43,638 nt of DNA from an uncultured Eggerthellaceae bacterium (GTDB lineage Bacteria > Actinomycetota > Coriobacteriia > Coriobacteriales > Eggerthellaceae): contig CAMOLA010000010.1 in NCBI GenBank assembly GCA_946618265.1, positions 1 to 43,638 on the forward strand. The letters run 5' to 3'. Shown piece after piece: positions 25,695 through 32,826 of the stretch (positions are counted from its first letter, which is position 1; every line of letters starts with the position of its first letter). Position numbers and translations under genes: made by a program. A model generated the notes under the pieces. That model made no database searches. It saw only the letters and a list, made by a program, of their open reading frames with translations, and had not been told where the DNA came from.

Positions 25695-26609
25695 ATGAAC
25701 TATCGGACAACATTGCACGAAGCCCTGAAGCGGAAGCTGCTTGAGGTCGAAGGCCCGCTCGAATTCGGCAACGGCGAGGGACGCACTCGTCAGCTCTACT
25801 ACCTGAAGCGTCTGGAAGACAACCTCGCCGTGCCGATGTCGGGAAGGGTCCGCGCCATGTACGAGGGCGGAAGCGGTGGCGAGCTCGACTGGAAGATGTG
25901 CTCCATCCGCTCGAGCTCGGCCATGACGTTCAACCTACTCGGAAACGGCCCGGTGAAGATCGCCTCGGGAAAGCATGCGGGCACCTACGATCTCGCTTAC
26001 GAATACCAGCTGCCCACGCTGCGGAACAGCCCGCATCCTGCGAACCTCGACGCGTATCTGAAAGGCGGAGCGGAAGACGTCTACTGCGAGATGAAGATGT
26101 TCGAATGGCTCGGCACAGCGCGCCACGTCCTGCGGCCCGACTACCTCGAAACGGCGCACTATCTCATCCCACGTGATGATGCCGCCCGGTTCGTGGCGCT
26201 GTTCGAAGAGCTCGCGGGCGTTCGAGCCACAGGAAAAGGCCAGAAAGCCGAGCGCCTCTCCGACGGAAGGTACGACGGCCTGCAGATGGCGAAGCATTTG
26301 CTCGCGATCTACGGCAAGGTGGCGAACGACCCGGCCTACAGGCCGCAGAAGCTGACGCTCCTGAACTGCGTCTGGGAATTCACGGACCCCCACATCCTCG
26401 GCCGCTACGAGGCGAAATACCTGCAGATGGTGGCGGAAGAGCACGAAGGCTTCGAGATGTTCGCAAAGCTGGCCGCAGACCACGTCGCGACGCTCTTCGA
26501 TGCGAGGGGCATCCCGCTCTCGATCGAGTACGTGAAAGCCACCGAACTCATGGAAGCCATCGAATACGAAGAGCCCCACCGGAGGAAGCTGGAACGCTAC
26601 GTGGTCTAG
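25695..26609 (+). CDS. PD-(D/E)XK nuclease-like protein (PGN_0703-type candidate)
   Basis: A 304-residue protein. Recognisable elements: SSSAMTFNLLGN near residue 72; AGTYDLAYEYQLPTL; then NLDAYLKGG followed by VYCEMKMFEWL, an Asp...Glu-x-Lys arrangement (D near 119, E131-x-K133) typical of PD-(D/E)XK nucleases. Families such as PGN_0703-type putative restriction endonucleases share SS.A..FN.. and the E.K.FEW block. It has no methyltransferase neighbour, so it is either a solitary nuclease or a member of a system whose partner lies elsewhere. The ribosome site is weak (GGAAGAAG before ATG). High GC, unlike the Ssp island, and flanked by REP elements, suggesting a separate acquisition. Confidence 0.65.
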   Translation: MNYRTTLHEALKRKLLEVEGPLEFGNGEGRTRQLYYLKRLEDNLAVPMSGRVRAMYEGGSGGELDWKMCSIRSSSAMTFNLLGNGPVKIASGKHAGTYDLAYEYQLPTLRNSPHPANLDAYLKGGAEDVYCEMKMFEWLGTARHVLRPDYLETAHYLIPRDDAARFVALFEELAGVRATGKGQKAERLSDGRYDGLQMAKHLLAIYGKVANDPAYRPQKLTLLNCVWEFTDPHILGRYEAKYLQMVAEEHEGFEMFAKLAADHVATLFDARGIPLSIEYVKATELMEAIEYEEPHRRKLERYVV

Positions 26610-26776
26610 CGCAGCGGCAGTTGGCGTATGCCTTCTCTCCCCCATCATGCCTGAGCTGCGATATCGGCTATTGGTATCGAGCCTGCATAAGCGCGTCTAT
26701 CGCATCGTCAGACATCATGGAGAACCAGGTACCGTCGTCCATCTACATGGCAACTTGCGATCCGTTATGCCCCAAC

Positions 26777-27580
26777 TTACTTTATCCGCTTGAAATGGAA
26801 GTTGCGCTTGCACTTCTTGCACCACGACGTCTGATAGAAGGTATGCCCGGATTCATAGTCGTCGATATATGACCAGTCCGTGCCGTATTCGTCGTAGCTG
26901 AACTTGTTTCCGCACCCCACGCCTACGCACAGATTCTTGTAATCGGCGGGGAACGTTACAGCGACCTTCATCGTCCATGATTTGCCCAGATAAAAGTACA
27001 AGTCGTCGCTACCGTGATACTTCTTGGTCTTCTTGTAGTTCGTTTCCTTTTTCTTGACGATGCTGAACCCGTTGCTGTACGCGGGATCTTCCAGGTTTCT
27101 GCCAGTTACGTAATCAACGAAGAACATGTAGTAGCCGGTCTCCATGTAGTCCCAAGAGCATCCCTGCCGCGCGAGGGCCTTGAGGATCTTCTTGGCCTTT
27201 TTGCTGGTGATCTTGTCTTTCAGTTTCCAGGTGATGTTGAACGACGCCTTCTTGTAGCCGTTGCCGAGGTTCTTCACCTTGTACTTGCTCATTTTGACGG
27301 AATACTTGATCTTGCCAGCGCCGCGTACCTTTGCGTAAACAGTTCGCTTCTTGCCGTTTTTCAAGTCGAACTTCATGCCAGCTTTCTTCAAATTGGTGCT
27401 CGCCATGGGCGATAGCAAGCTTCCGCCCTGCATGAACGCGGAATTCGCCTGCGCTTCCTCGGCGTTAGCGGCAAATGCTTGGCTGCCGGGTCCAAAGTCC
27501 ATTGCAAAAGCGAGCACTAACGCGAAAAGGGCGAAGCATGCGATTTTGCTTAATGAAATACCGTGATCATGGACCATCAT
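26777..27580 (-). CDS. Secreted hypothetical protein, Lys/Tyr-rich
   Basis: A 267-residue protein. The N-terminus (ISLSKIACFALFALVLAFAM, ending SQAFAANAEE) is a signal peptide with an AFA cleavage site near residue 37. The mature part is very rich in Lys and Tyr, with beta-like stretches (KIKYSVKMSKYKVKNLGNGY, KASFNITWKL) and two C-terminal CxxC-type pairs (SWCKKCKRNF). No family is recognised; it could be a small adhesin or an extracellular zinc-bound domain. It is monocistronic and divergent from the gene at 27856. The Met at 27580 is followed by another at +2; neither has a clear ribosome site beyond AAGGATG. Confidence 0.7.
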   Translation of the reverse strand: MMVHDHGISLSKIACFALFALVLAFAMDFGPGSQAFAANAEEAQANSAFMQGGSLLSPMASTNLKKAGMKFDLKNGKKRTVYAKVRGAGKIKYSVKMSKYKVKNLGNGYKKASFNITWKLKDKITSKKAKKILKALARQGCSWDYMETGYYMFFVDYVTGRNLEDPAYSNGFSIVKKKETNYKKTKKYHGSDDLYFYLGKSWTMKVAVTFPADYKNLCVGVGCGNKFSYDEYGTDWSYIDDYESGHTFYQTSWCKKCKRNFHFKRIK

Positions 27581-27770
27581 ATTTCATCCTTCCGAATCAC
27601 TGGACAGGCTCGCGCAATCTATTCGGGGCCCGCACTTCACGCCAACGAAAGCCATCCTTGGCATTAATGCTTAATACGGGAGCCGGTGCCACGTCAAGCA
27701 CAATTCTGCACAAGTTTTCAGGGCGCGCATAGGGTAAGTGAACTTGCCCGATGAACCCAATCAGCCTCTG

Positions 27771-27805
27771 AATGTGACAAAGGGGTCTGACCCCTTTGTC
27801 ACATT
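27771..27805. repeat. REP palindrome, perfect 35-base copy
   Basis: AATGTGACAAAGGGGTC, a central T, then the exact complement: a perfect dyad of 17+1+17 bases. It lies 50 bases before the start of the gene at 27856; a sister copy overlaps that gene's stop codon. Confidence 0.9.
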
Positions 27806-27855
27806 CCATTTGAATGCAACCATTGGTTCCGGGAATCGAAGCCGAGGAAAAAGCC

Positions 27856-28605
27856 ATGCAGAACAGGTACACGGGCGACATAGGCGATTTCAGCAAGCTG
27901 GGACTGCTTCGGGCGCTGCGCCGCGCCGGGTTCTCGATCGGGCTCAACTGGTACCTGACGCCCGACGAGACCCACAACGGCGACGGCAGGCACGTTGACT
28001 ACCTTTTCCAGGACGAATACCGGAAGTGTGATCCGGGTCTTTGGCTTGGGCTCAGGGCGATCGTCGACGGAAAGAAGCGGCAGGTCCGCTACATGGAGAA
28101 CGACGACATCCTCCAGGCCGCGTTCTTCTCGGAGTGCCTCGATTTTTCCCATGATGTGGGTCAAGGAAAGCGCAAGTGCATGCCGAAGGCGCGGAGAATC
28201 GAACTCCGTGCCGAGTGGTTCGCCAAGTCGCTCGACGCCATGGCGGGCAACGACATCGTGTGCGTCGATCCCGACAACGGCATGGTCGTCCCCTCCGCCA
28301 TGGGGAGGCCGAAGGAGAACAAGTACGTCCTGCCGGAAGAGCTCGCCGGCTACTACGCCCAGGGCTCAACGGTCATCTACTACCAGCACAAGGCGAGGCG
28401 CAAGGACCCGTTCTACGCGGATCAGCTTGAAAGGCTACTGGCAAGCCGGGCCTTCCCCAGCGCGACCGGCCTCGCGCTGAAGTTCGAAAAGGTCTCGCAG
28501 CGCTACTACATGTTCGTCATCCAACCGCGGCACAGGCGAGCAATCGAGAAGGCCGTGGAGGACATGCTCTCGACCGCCTGGGGCGATCACTTCCGCCTCA
28601 TGTGA
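27856..28605 (+). CDS. Conserved hypothetical protein, methyltransferase-like fold suspected
   Basis: A 249-residue protein. The start at 27856 (MQNRYTGDIGDFSKLGLLRA) follows GAGGAAAAAGCC. The sequence matches a widespread unnamed family with the order YxGDIxDFxKxGLLRAL, NWYLTPDE, DPxLWLxL, then DIVCVDPDNG (about residues 134-143), an ENKYVLPEEL block, STVIYYQH (about 174-181) and SQRYYMFVIQP. VDPDNG and IYYQH sit where Rossmann-type DNA/RNA methyltransferases have their catalytic and substrate strands, so an enzymatic role on nucleic acid or nucleotide is plausible but unproven. The stop TGA is supplied by a REP palindrome, and a perfect palindrome precedes the gene, so the coding unit is bracketed by repeats. 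Confidence 0.75.
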   Translation: MQNRYTGDIGDFSKLGLLRALRRAGFSIGLNWYLTPDETHNGDGRHVDYLFQDEYRKCDPGLWLGLRAIVDGKKRQVRYMENDDILQAAFFSECLDFSHDVGQGKRKCMPKARRIELRAEWFAKSLDAMAGNDIVCVDPDNGMVVPSAMGRPKENKYVLPEELAGYYAQGSTVIYYQHKARRKDPFYADQLERLLASRAFPSATGLALKFEKVSQRYYMFVIQPRHRRAIEKAVEDMLSTAWGDHFRLM

Positions 28606-28633
28606 CAAAGGCTTCAGACCCCTTTGTCACATG
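28599..28633. repeat. REP palindrome overlapping a stop codon
   Basis: CATGTGACAAAGGCTTCAGA and CCCCTTTGTCACATG form an imperfect dyad of the GACAAAGGGGTC family. The TGA at 28603-28605 inside its left arm ends the upstream gene, so the repeat fused to the end of the coding sequence or replaced its original tail. Confidence 0.85.
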
Positions 28634-28717
28634 AACGCCGTCATCGAAGAAGGCGACCCCGCGCTACTGCAAGCGGCGCTCGGCGGCATTGCCAAAGCTC
28701 GCGGTACAGTTCAAACG
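28631..28717 (+). pseudogene. HigA-type addiction-module antitoxin fragment
   Basis: Translation from ATG 28631 gives MNAVIEEGDPALLQAALGGI AKARG, closely matching the first conserved block of addiction-module antidote proteins (EGDP..L.AALGDIARARGM). The match ends exactly where the next palindrome begins (28718): the expected continuation (MTxLAxxTGL...) is replaced by palindrome-encoded residues TDRKGDSLSVRD. Only 29 codons survive, between two different REP families. The intact protein would be about 100 residues. Confidence 0.6.
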
Positions 28718-28750
28718 ACGGACCGAAAGGGAGACTCCCTTTCGGTCCGT
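28718..28750. repeat. REP palindrome, GACCGAAAGGGAG family, perfect copy
   Basis: ACGGACCGAAAGGGAG, a central A, then the exact complement: 16+1+16 bases. It sits at the truncation point of the antitoxin fragment. Confidence 0.9.
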
Positions 28751-28955
28751 GACCGGCAACGTCGGATGTAACGAGCACGCCAATGACCGCCTTGGCTCAC
28801 TCAGTGCCCGAAACTCCGCGTAGCGGCCAGCGATGTGTCCTATCATGACTACCGTCCACAAGGATTCGATGCCGCGCAGCCCAAACGCGGGCAACGCGGC
28901 TTCTGCTGCGTCTAGCATCGGGGCGACCCGGGTGCGGGAGGGATGGAACGGAGAA

Positions 28956-30320
28956 ATGGCAACCGTAACGAAATGCCCCTGCTGCGGGGCCGCAACCGAC
29001 CCCGAATCCGGCTCGCGCTTCTGTCTTGAGTGCGGGGCGGACCTCTCCGCCGCGGGCCCTGCGCCTGCACCCGGGCCATCCTCCGGATCCCGGCCGGAGC
29101 CCGAGCCGGAGCCGAAGCCAGAGCCAGAGCCAGAGCCCGAGCCCAATCCGGAGCCGGCGCGCAAACCAGAGCCGGAGCCCAAACCGGAGGCCGATCTGCG
29201 CAAACGCCGCGTGCCGGCCGCGGCCGCAATCGCCCTCGCGGCCGTGATCGTCCTCGCTGCGGTTTTCGGGGCTGCCGGGTCGCTTTCCGTGGGCTGCGAC
29301 CCTTCAGGCCCTGCGCTTTCCAGCTCGGCTCAATCAAACGATGCCACGGAGCCCGCCTCGAGCCAAGAAGCCATGACCGAAGAAGAGGCGCCGGCGTCCT
29401 CCCCTGCCGCAGACGGGACATCCGAAGGCGCTTCGTCCAGCTCTGAGGAACCAGGCGGCGAGTCCGCCTCCCAGGGCATCTCCCTCGTGGGCGACGTCGA
29501 TGGCATGAGCCGTGACGACGTCGCCAAGCTCTTCGCGATGGTGCTCACGTCCTCCAAGGTGGCCGATGGCTCCGGAGGGTACGTCGACTACGAAAGCAGG
29601 GACGACGACCTCGCCAAGCTGACGTCCGAGGGCTCTGACCTGCACAAGAAGCTCGTCGGCGAGGCAATCGACATCGATTTCAAGGACGGGAAGGTACTCT
29701 ATGCCAACAGCGACCCGATTGCCTCGGAGCGCGCTTTCGTGATGGCGAAAGACGGGGACAAGTACGCTGTCACAGCCGACGAAAAGCTGGTCGAATCCCC
29801 AGGCGATTCCGGCCCTGAAGACGACGACACATACTGGGGTCCCCGCGAGCTCGTCGTGATCCTCGGAGACGACGGCCTTGTGGAGCACGCCTACAGCCTC
29901 GACGACTACCGCCATGACGTTTTGGGGAGCGAGAACCAGGACTACCTCGTGAACTATCCTGTTCCACGAGAAAGCGAGGAACTCACGCCGGCTAGCGGGA
30001 AAGACTATGTAACCTTCAAGACCGACGACTTCGAGCTGCAGCTCCCGGGATCCTGGAGGGTCAAAAGAAACGTTCCGAGCGGAAAGGACACCACGTTCGG
30101 ACTCACGAACGACGGCTATTATTTCTGGAGCGACAAGTACAAAAAGCAATTCCACGTCGGAGTCGAGACCTTCGACCTGGAATCCTACGGCGGCATGGAG
30201 TTGGAATTCGAAAAGATCGTGGGCCTAACGTCGCGCGGCAAGCAAGTAACGTTCTGGGAGATGAACGATTTGCCCGAAAGCGTCCAGGACTACCTGGTTG
30301 ACCACATGACGCTCCTCTAA
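28956..30320 (+). CDS. Zinc-ribbon membrane protein with Pro-Glu repeat linker
   Basis: A 454-residue protein starting at MATVTKCPCCGAATDPESGS. The zinc ribbon CPCCG...FCLECGADL (residues 7-31) is followed by a PEPEPKPEPEPEPEPN-type linker (about 45-85), one membrane helix (AAAIALAAVIVLAAVFGAAG, about 90-110), an acidic Ser-rich spacer, and an extracytoplasmic part with two regions: DVDGMSRDDVAKLFAMVL and a C-terminal TFKTDDFELQLPGSWRVKRN segment resembling small exported beta domains. Ribbon inside and globular domain outside fit a surface sensor or envelope protein; function unknown. GGAG lies close to the ATG. Longer starts upstream lack ribosome sites. Confidence 0.75.
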   Translation: MATVTKCPCCGAATDPESGSRFCLECGADLSAAGPAPAPGPSSGSRPEPEPEPKPEPEPEPEPNPEPARKPEPEPKPEADLRKRRVPAAAAIALAAVIVLAAVFGAAGSLSVGCDPSGPALSSSAQSNDATEPASSQEAMTEEEAPASSPAADGTSEGASSSSEEPGGESASQGISLVGDVDGMSRDDVAKLFAMVLTSSKVADGSGGYVDYESRDDDLAKLTSEGSDLHKKLVGEAIDIDFKDGKVLYANSDPIASERAFVMAKDGDKYAVTADEKLVESPGDSGPEDDDTYWGPRELVVILGDDGLVEHAYSLDDYRHDVLGSENQDYLVNYPVPRESEELTPASGKDYVTFKTDDFELQLPGSWRVKRNVPSGKDTTFGLTNDGYYFWSDKYKKQFHVGVETFDLESYGGMELEFEKIVGLTSRGKQVTFWEMNDLPESVQDYLVDHMTLL

Positions 30321-30492
30321 TTACTTCCGCCCGCTCTAGCACCTGAATGCGGAATGTAACAAGCGCATCAAAATACCGCTTTGGCACAACGGGACCCGGA
30401 GCAGGAGCGTGCCTTTCTTTGCTACGACCGTTATTTAAGATATCTTTACTTTCTTCCGACACGAAGGCGACCCGAATGGGGCAGCTCGCCCG

Positions 30493-30521
30493 GACGACAA
30501 ATGACCTGTCCCTTTGTCGTC
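30493..30521. repeat. REP-like palindrome, second GACAAATGACC copy
   Basis: GACGACAAATGACCTG and TCCCTTTGTCGTC; 28 of 29 bases identical to 1968-1996, 28 kb away. Confidence 0.8.
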
Positions 30522-30547
30522 TTGACGAAGACAACGACGCACATGAT

Positions 30548-30578
30548 GAACCGAAAGGGAGACTCCCCTCCGGTCCGT
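30548..30578. repeat. REP palindrome, GACCGAAAGGGAG family, degenerate
   Basis: GAACCGAAAGGGAG pairs with CTCCCCTCCGGTC around a central A with two or three mismatches; the GTGACC tail is shared with the copy at 28718. Confidence 0.7.
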
Positions 30579-30687
30579 GACCTGCGGCGTCGGGAGGCAG
30601 CGGGCCACGTCCCGTTGCCTTCTTGCACGCTTCAAGTGAGCTGCCCGCCGGAGCCCGTCGACGATGCGCCAGCCGGGCGCCCGCGCT

Positions 30688-30895
30688 GCCAAAAGGCGGT
30701 TTTTGCCAGGAAAGCCGCTTATTAGGTTGGTTTTCTTGCAGCTCGAAGCGCTGATGTCTGATAGCCGGATCCCCACGGGACCCTGAGCTGCGAGAACGCA
30801 TGGACGCCGGCTCGGCTGGGCGCGCATGCCTCCCCGGCTGCAAGAAAATCGACCTAATAGGCCCGTTTCCTAGCATTTTCGGCCGTTTCGCAACG
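30688..30895. repeat. Long-inverted-repeat element, copy 2 (reverse orientation)
   Basis: Its reverse complement aligns over the full length with 25346-25550. Left arm GGAAAGCCGCTTATTAGGTT and right arm AACCTAATA-type complement ending TTTCCTAGCATTTTCGG enclose a ~110-base centre with GACCCTGAGCTGCG (complement of the CGCAGCTCAG loop of copy 1). No coding frame. Arms differ between copies, but base pairing within each copy is largely kept. Confidence 0.8.
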
Positions 30896-30938
30896 CGGGC
30901 ATGCGCGCGGACGCGAGCGGCGCACGTCGCTGGCCATA

Positions 30939-30970
30939 GAGACCGAAAGGGAGACTCCCTTTCGGTCCGT
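30939..30970. repeat. REP palindrome, GACCGAAAGGGAG family
   Basis: GAGACCGAAAGGGAG, central A, CTCCCTTTCGGTCCG: perfect over the GACCGAAAGGGAG arms. It lies about 100 bases before the methyltransferase-like membrane protein gene. Confidence 0.85.
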
Positions 30971-31027
30971 GGCAGTGCGGGGCGACAGCCGCTCATCGCC
31001 GTTGCATCTTTTCATCCGTGCTTCCCC

Positions 31028-31033
31028 TATAAT
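31028..31033 (+). promoter_or_regulatory. Probable -10 box of the membrane methyltransferase gene
   Basis: A consensus TATAAT lies 36 nt before the ATG at 31069. A TTGCAT at 31002-31007 is spaced 20 bases away, longer than optimal, so the -35 element is uncertain. Confidence 0.5.
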
Positions 31034-31068
31034 AGTTATCCTTAGCATACTCTTTGAGGAGGAAACCC

Positions 31069-31566
31069 ATGGAAAAGCGCGCGAACGACCTCGAGCATCT
31101 GCCCCTGTACGGGCCGGGACCAGCGTACGTTTTGACAATCGTGACGCTCACGACGGCTGGCATCGCGCTGAGCATCGCCGGCGTGCTGCCTGTGGCCGAC
31201 GCCGGAGGCGCGCGCCTGCCGCTCGCGGTTCTGGGGACGGCCCTTATCGTGTGCGGAATTGCGTTGTGGGTCACCGCCGTGAAAGGCGCCGGCATCGATG
31301 ACGGTATACTGGAGAACCGCCTGGTCACGCAAGGTGTATACGCACTCGTGCGCAACCCCATCTACTCGGCGTTCACGCTGGCATGCGCGGGAGCGATCGC
31401 CATCTGCGGGAACCTCTGGCTCCTCGTGCTGCTCCCCATTTTCTGGGCGTTCCTGACCGTGCTCATGAAAGCCACCGAGGAGAAGTGGCTGCGCGACCGG
31501 TACGGCCGCGAATACGACGACTACTGCGCCCGCGTCAACCGCTGCATCCCCTGGTTCCCGAGGTGA
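31069..31566 (+). CDS. Isoprenylcysteine carboxyl methyltransferase-like membrane protein
   Basis: A 165-residue integral membrane protein; the ATG at 31069 has AGGAGG 7 nt upstream, which excludes the slightly longer frame. Four hydrophobic segments (about residues 21-40, 46-68, 97-113, 115-131) are followed by the ICMT/PEMT signature: LVTQGVYALVRNPIYSAF, where RNP and the preceding GxY bind S-adenosylmethionine, then EEKWLRDRYGREYDDYCARV ending in NRCIPWFPR. Family members methylate isoprenylcysteine, phospholipids or small lipophilic thiols/acids; the bacterial substrate is unknown. Monocistronic, with its own promoter-like TATAAT. Confidence 0.85.
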   Translation: MEKRANDLEHLPLYGPGPAYVLTIVTLTTAGIALSIAGVLPVADAGGARLPLAVLGTALIVCGIALWVTAVKGAGIDDGILENRLVTQGVYALVRNPIYSAFTLACAGAIAICGNLWLLVLLPIFWAFLTVLMKATEEKWLRDRYGREYDDYCARVNRCIPWFPR

Positions 31567-31597
31567 AACAATTCCTCTGGAGACCCGTTTCATGCTG

Positions 31598-31662
31598 AAA
31601 CGCGTCCAGAACCGTGGATTCCGCGCAGCGCGCGCATGGGATTCGCGGTTCCGGACGCGTTT
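31598..31662. repeat. Long hairpin with partly repeated arm
   Basis: AAACGCGTCCAGAACCG pairs with CGGTTCCGGACGCGTTT, with GGATTCCGCGC/GCG.ATTCGC-type extension, followed by TTTTTCGG. The arm CGTCCAGAACCGT recurs at about 31727 and, inverted, TTCTGGACGCG near 31775, so the whole 31598-31785 stretch looks like a nested repeat element. It may double as terminator of the upstream gene. Confidence 0.6.
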
Positions 31663-31788
31663 TTCGGGGTGGCCCGATCGGCGCGGCGGCGTCCTCCCAG
31701 CTCAGGAGGCCGCGTGTTTCCGCAGCTCGTCCAGAACCGTCAATTCGGCGCGCGGCCAGCACCGAAACGCCGCTTCTGGACGCGGTTA

Positions 31789-31819
31789 GTGACCGTTGGG
31801 GAGACTCCCTTTCGGTCAC
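31789..31819. repeat. REP palindrome, GACCGTTGGGGAG variant
   Basis: GTGACCGTTGGGGAG, central A, CTCCCTTTCGGTCAC. Outer six bases pair perfectly; the middle is half GTTGGGG and half GAAAGGG type, as in the copy at 32751. Confidence 0.8.
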
Positions 31820-31975
31820 CTATGTCAAGGGTGGGCTAACGTCACACAATCGTGGAACGCGAGGATGCGACCACTTCTCGCCCCGCCCTTATCGTCATCG
31901 AGAGAGGAGATCCGACCACAATCCTAACGACTGGCCCCAAAAATGTCGGAGGCAAACAGCAACCGCCGCCTTCCG

Positions 31976-32602
31976 TCATGCATCCGTCGCCGTCACTCCA
32001 GAGGCTGGCGCTTTTCCTCCAGAAAGGACAGATGAGCTCTTGGCCTTCTTTCTCACCTGCTTCATCTTGGCGAAACGCACTTTCACGGACTTCTTGCCTA
32101 CGGCTTTCGCCAACCCTTTCGTGCTGGTCAGTCTGCCGATCTTGGTGTAATGGTACGAGGACTTGTGCGTCTTGTAGAAGATAACCAGACAGTCGTCTCC
32201 GTACAACATGACATCGCATGCCCGCACCTTTTTGTATCGCTTTGAGCTCTCGGGAAACGACTTCGACAGGTAGCGATATTTCTCGTTGTCGTTGAGCTCG
32301 CTCATCCTAAACGTGCGCTTTTTCGAGAGGTACGCGCAGAACGCAGCTGCCGCGTCAGTGCGCGCAAGCTTCATCGTGAATTTGGCGTTTCCTATCTTCA
32401 CGGCGGTTTTCGTGGTGCTCGCCGCAGCTTCGGCGCACTGTGGAGCGACCACGGCAAGCCCAAATGCCAGGAGAAGAACGATGACGGCCTGCGCCAACAC
32501 GCCTATGCCGAAAGCCCTCACGCAAGACGCGCTGACCCCGCCCCTCCGCATTGAGCTAACACGACTTTCACGTGCTGACACGTTGGCATTCGCAAGCAGC
32601 AT
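31976..32602 (-). CDS. Exported cyclophilin-like-fold protein
   Basis: About 208 residues from the Met at 32602 (GGAAAGG upstream at long spacing); Met 32551 is an alternative that would place the signal peptide right at the N-terminus. The segment AVIVLLLAFGLAVVAPQCAEAAAS is a signal/anchor with an AEA site. The mature part follows the cyclophilin-like fold: TAVKIGNAKFTMKLARTDAAAAFCAYL, a polar middle, CDVMLYGDDCLVIFYKTHKS SYHYTKIGRL, then a Lys-rich tail. This family (PF18050-like) is shared with the lipoprotein at 38931. Function unknown; no cyclophilin catalytic Arg pattern is expected in this family. The upstream region contains a strong perfect palindrome. Confidence 0.65.
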   Translation of the reverse strand: MLLANANVSARESRVSSMRRGGVSASCVRAFGIGVLAQAVIVLLLAFGLAVVAPQCAEAAASTTKTAVKIGNAKFTMKLARTDAAAAFCAYLSKKRTFRMSELNDNEKYRYLSKSFPESSKRYKKVRACDVMLYGDDCLVIFYKTHKSSYHYTKIGRLTSTKGLAKAVGKKSVKVRFAKMKQVRKKAKSSSVLSGGKAPASGVTATDA

Positions 32603-32640
32603 AATCGCAACAACCTTTCCAACGAAGCGAACCGTACTCG

Positions 32641-32673
32641 AATGAAACATTACCCCAGAGGTAATGTTTCATT
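32641..32673. promoter_or_regulatory. Perfect 14-bp inverted repeat upstream of cyclophilin-like gene
   Basis: AATGAAACATTACC and its exact complement flank CCAGA. It lies 39 bases upstream of the chosen start at 32602 and is AT-rich, unlike the GC-rich REP palindromes. It could be a repressor operator or a leader hairpin. Confidence 0.55.
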
Positions 32674-32750
32674 GTAGCCTTATCGTAGTGCAAATGGCAG
32701 GAAGGCAACGGGGCGAAGGACATCGTCTCCTTTCATTGCAGCAACGAACC

Positions 32751-32811
32751 GACCGAAAGGGAGTCTCCCCAACGGTCACAGACCGAAAGGGAGTCTCCCT
32801 TTCGGTCTGTG
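32751..32811. repeat. Two tandem REP palindromes, GACCGAAAGGGAG family
   Basis: First unit: GACCGAAAGGGAG T CTCCCCAACGGTC (32751-32777). Second unit: GACCGAAAGGGAG T CTCCCTTTCGGTC (32781-32807). They are separated by ACA and lie between two convergent-facing ends. The central base is T here and A in the copies at 28718 and 30939, that is, opposite orientation. Confidence 0.85.
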
Positions 32812-32826
32812 GAAGGGCACTTTTTT

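Larger units (their letters stand above)
30321..31020. other. Repeat-dense intergenic region
   Basis: Roughly 700 bases without a supported gene. It carries four repeats listed separately: a GACAAATGACC palindrome, two GACCGAAAGGGAG palindromes, and the second long-inverted-repeat element. A frame at about 30380-30480 (AQRDPEQERAFLCYDRYLRY) has protein-like composition and may be another gene remnant, but I cannot assign it. Confidence 0.6.
31567..31975. other. Intergenic region with hairpins and repeats
   Basis: No gene is supported in about 410 bases. It holds a long hairpin (31598-31662), a second copy of its arm near 31727 (CGTCCAGAACCGT), the string GTGTTTCCGCAGCTC that also occurs in the loop of the long-inverted-repeat element at 25346, and a GACCGTTGGGGAG palindrome. 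Confidence 0.6.

Noticed and set aside
30381..30725. 114-residue plus frame in the repeat zone
   Set aside because: It reads through two REP palindromes and has no ribosome site; only its first 30 residues look protein-like.
25276..32811. CRISPR array
   Set aside because: The repeats are palindromes at irregular distances with no constant spacer length and no cas genes nearby.
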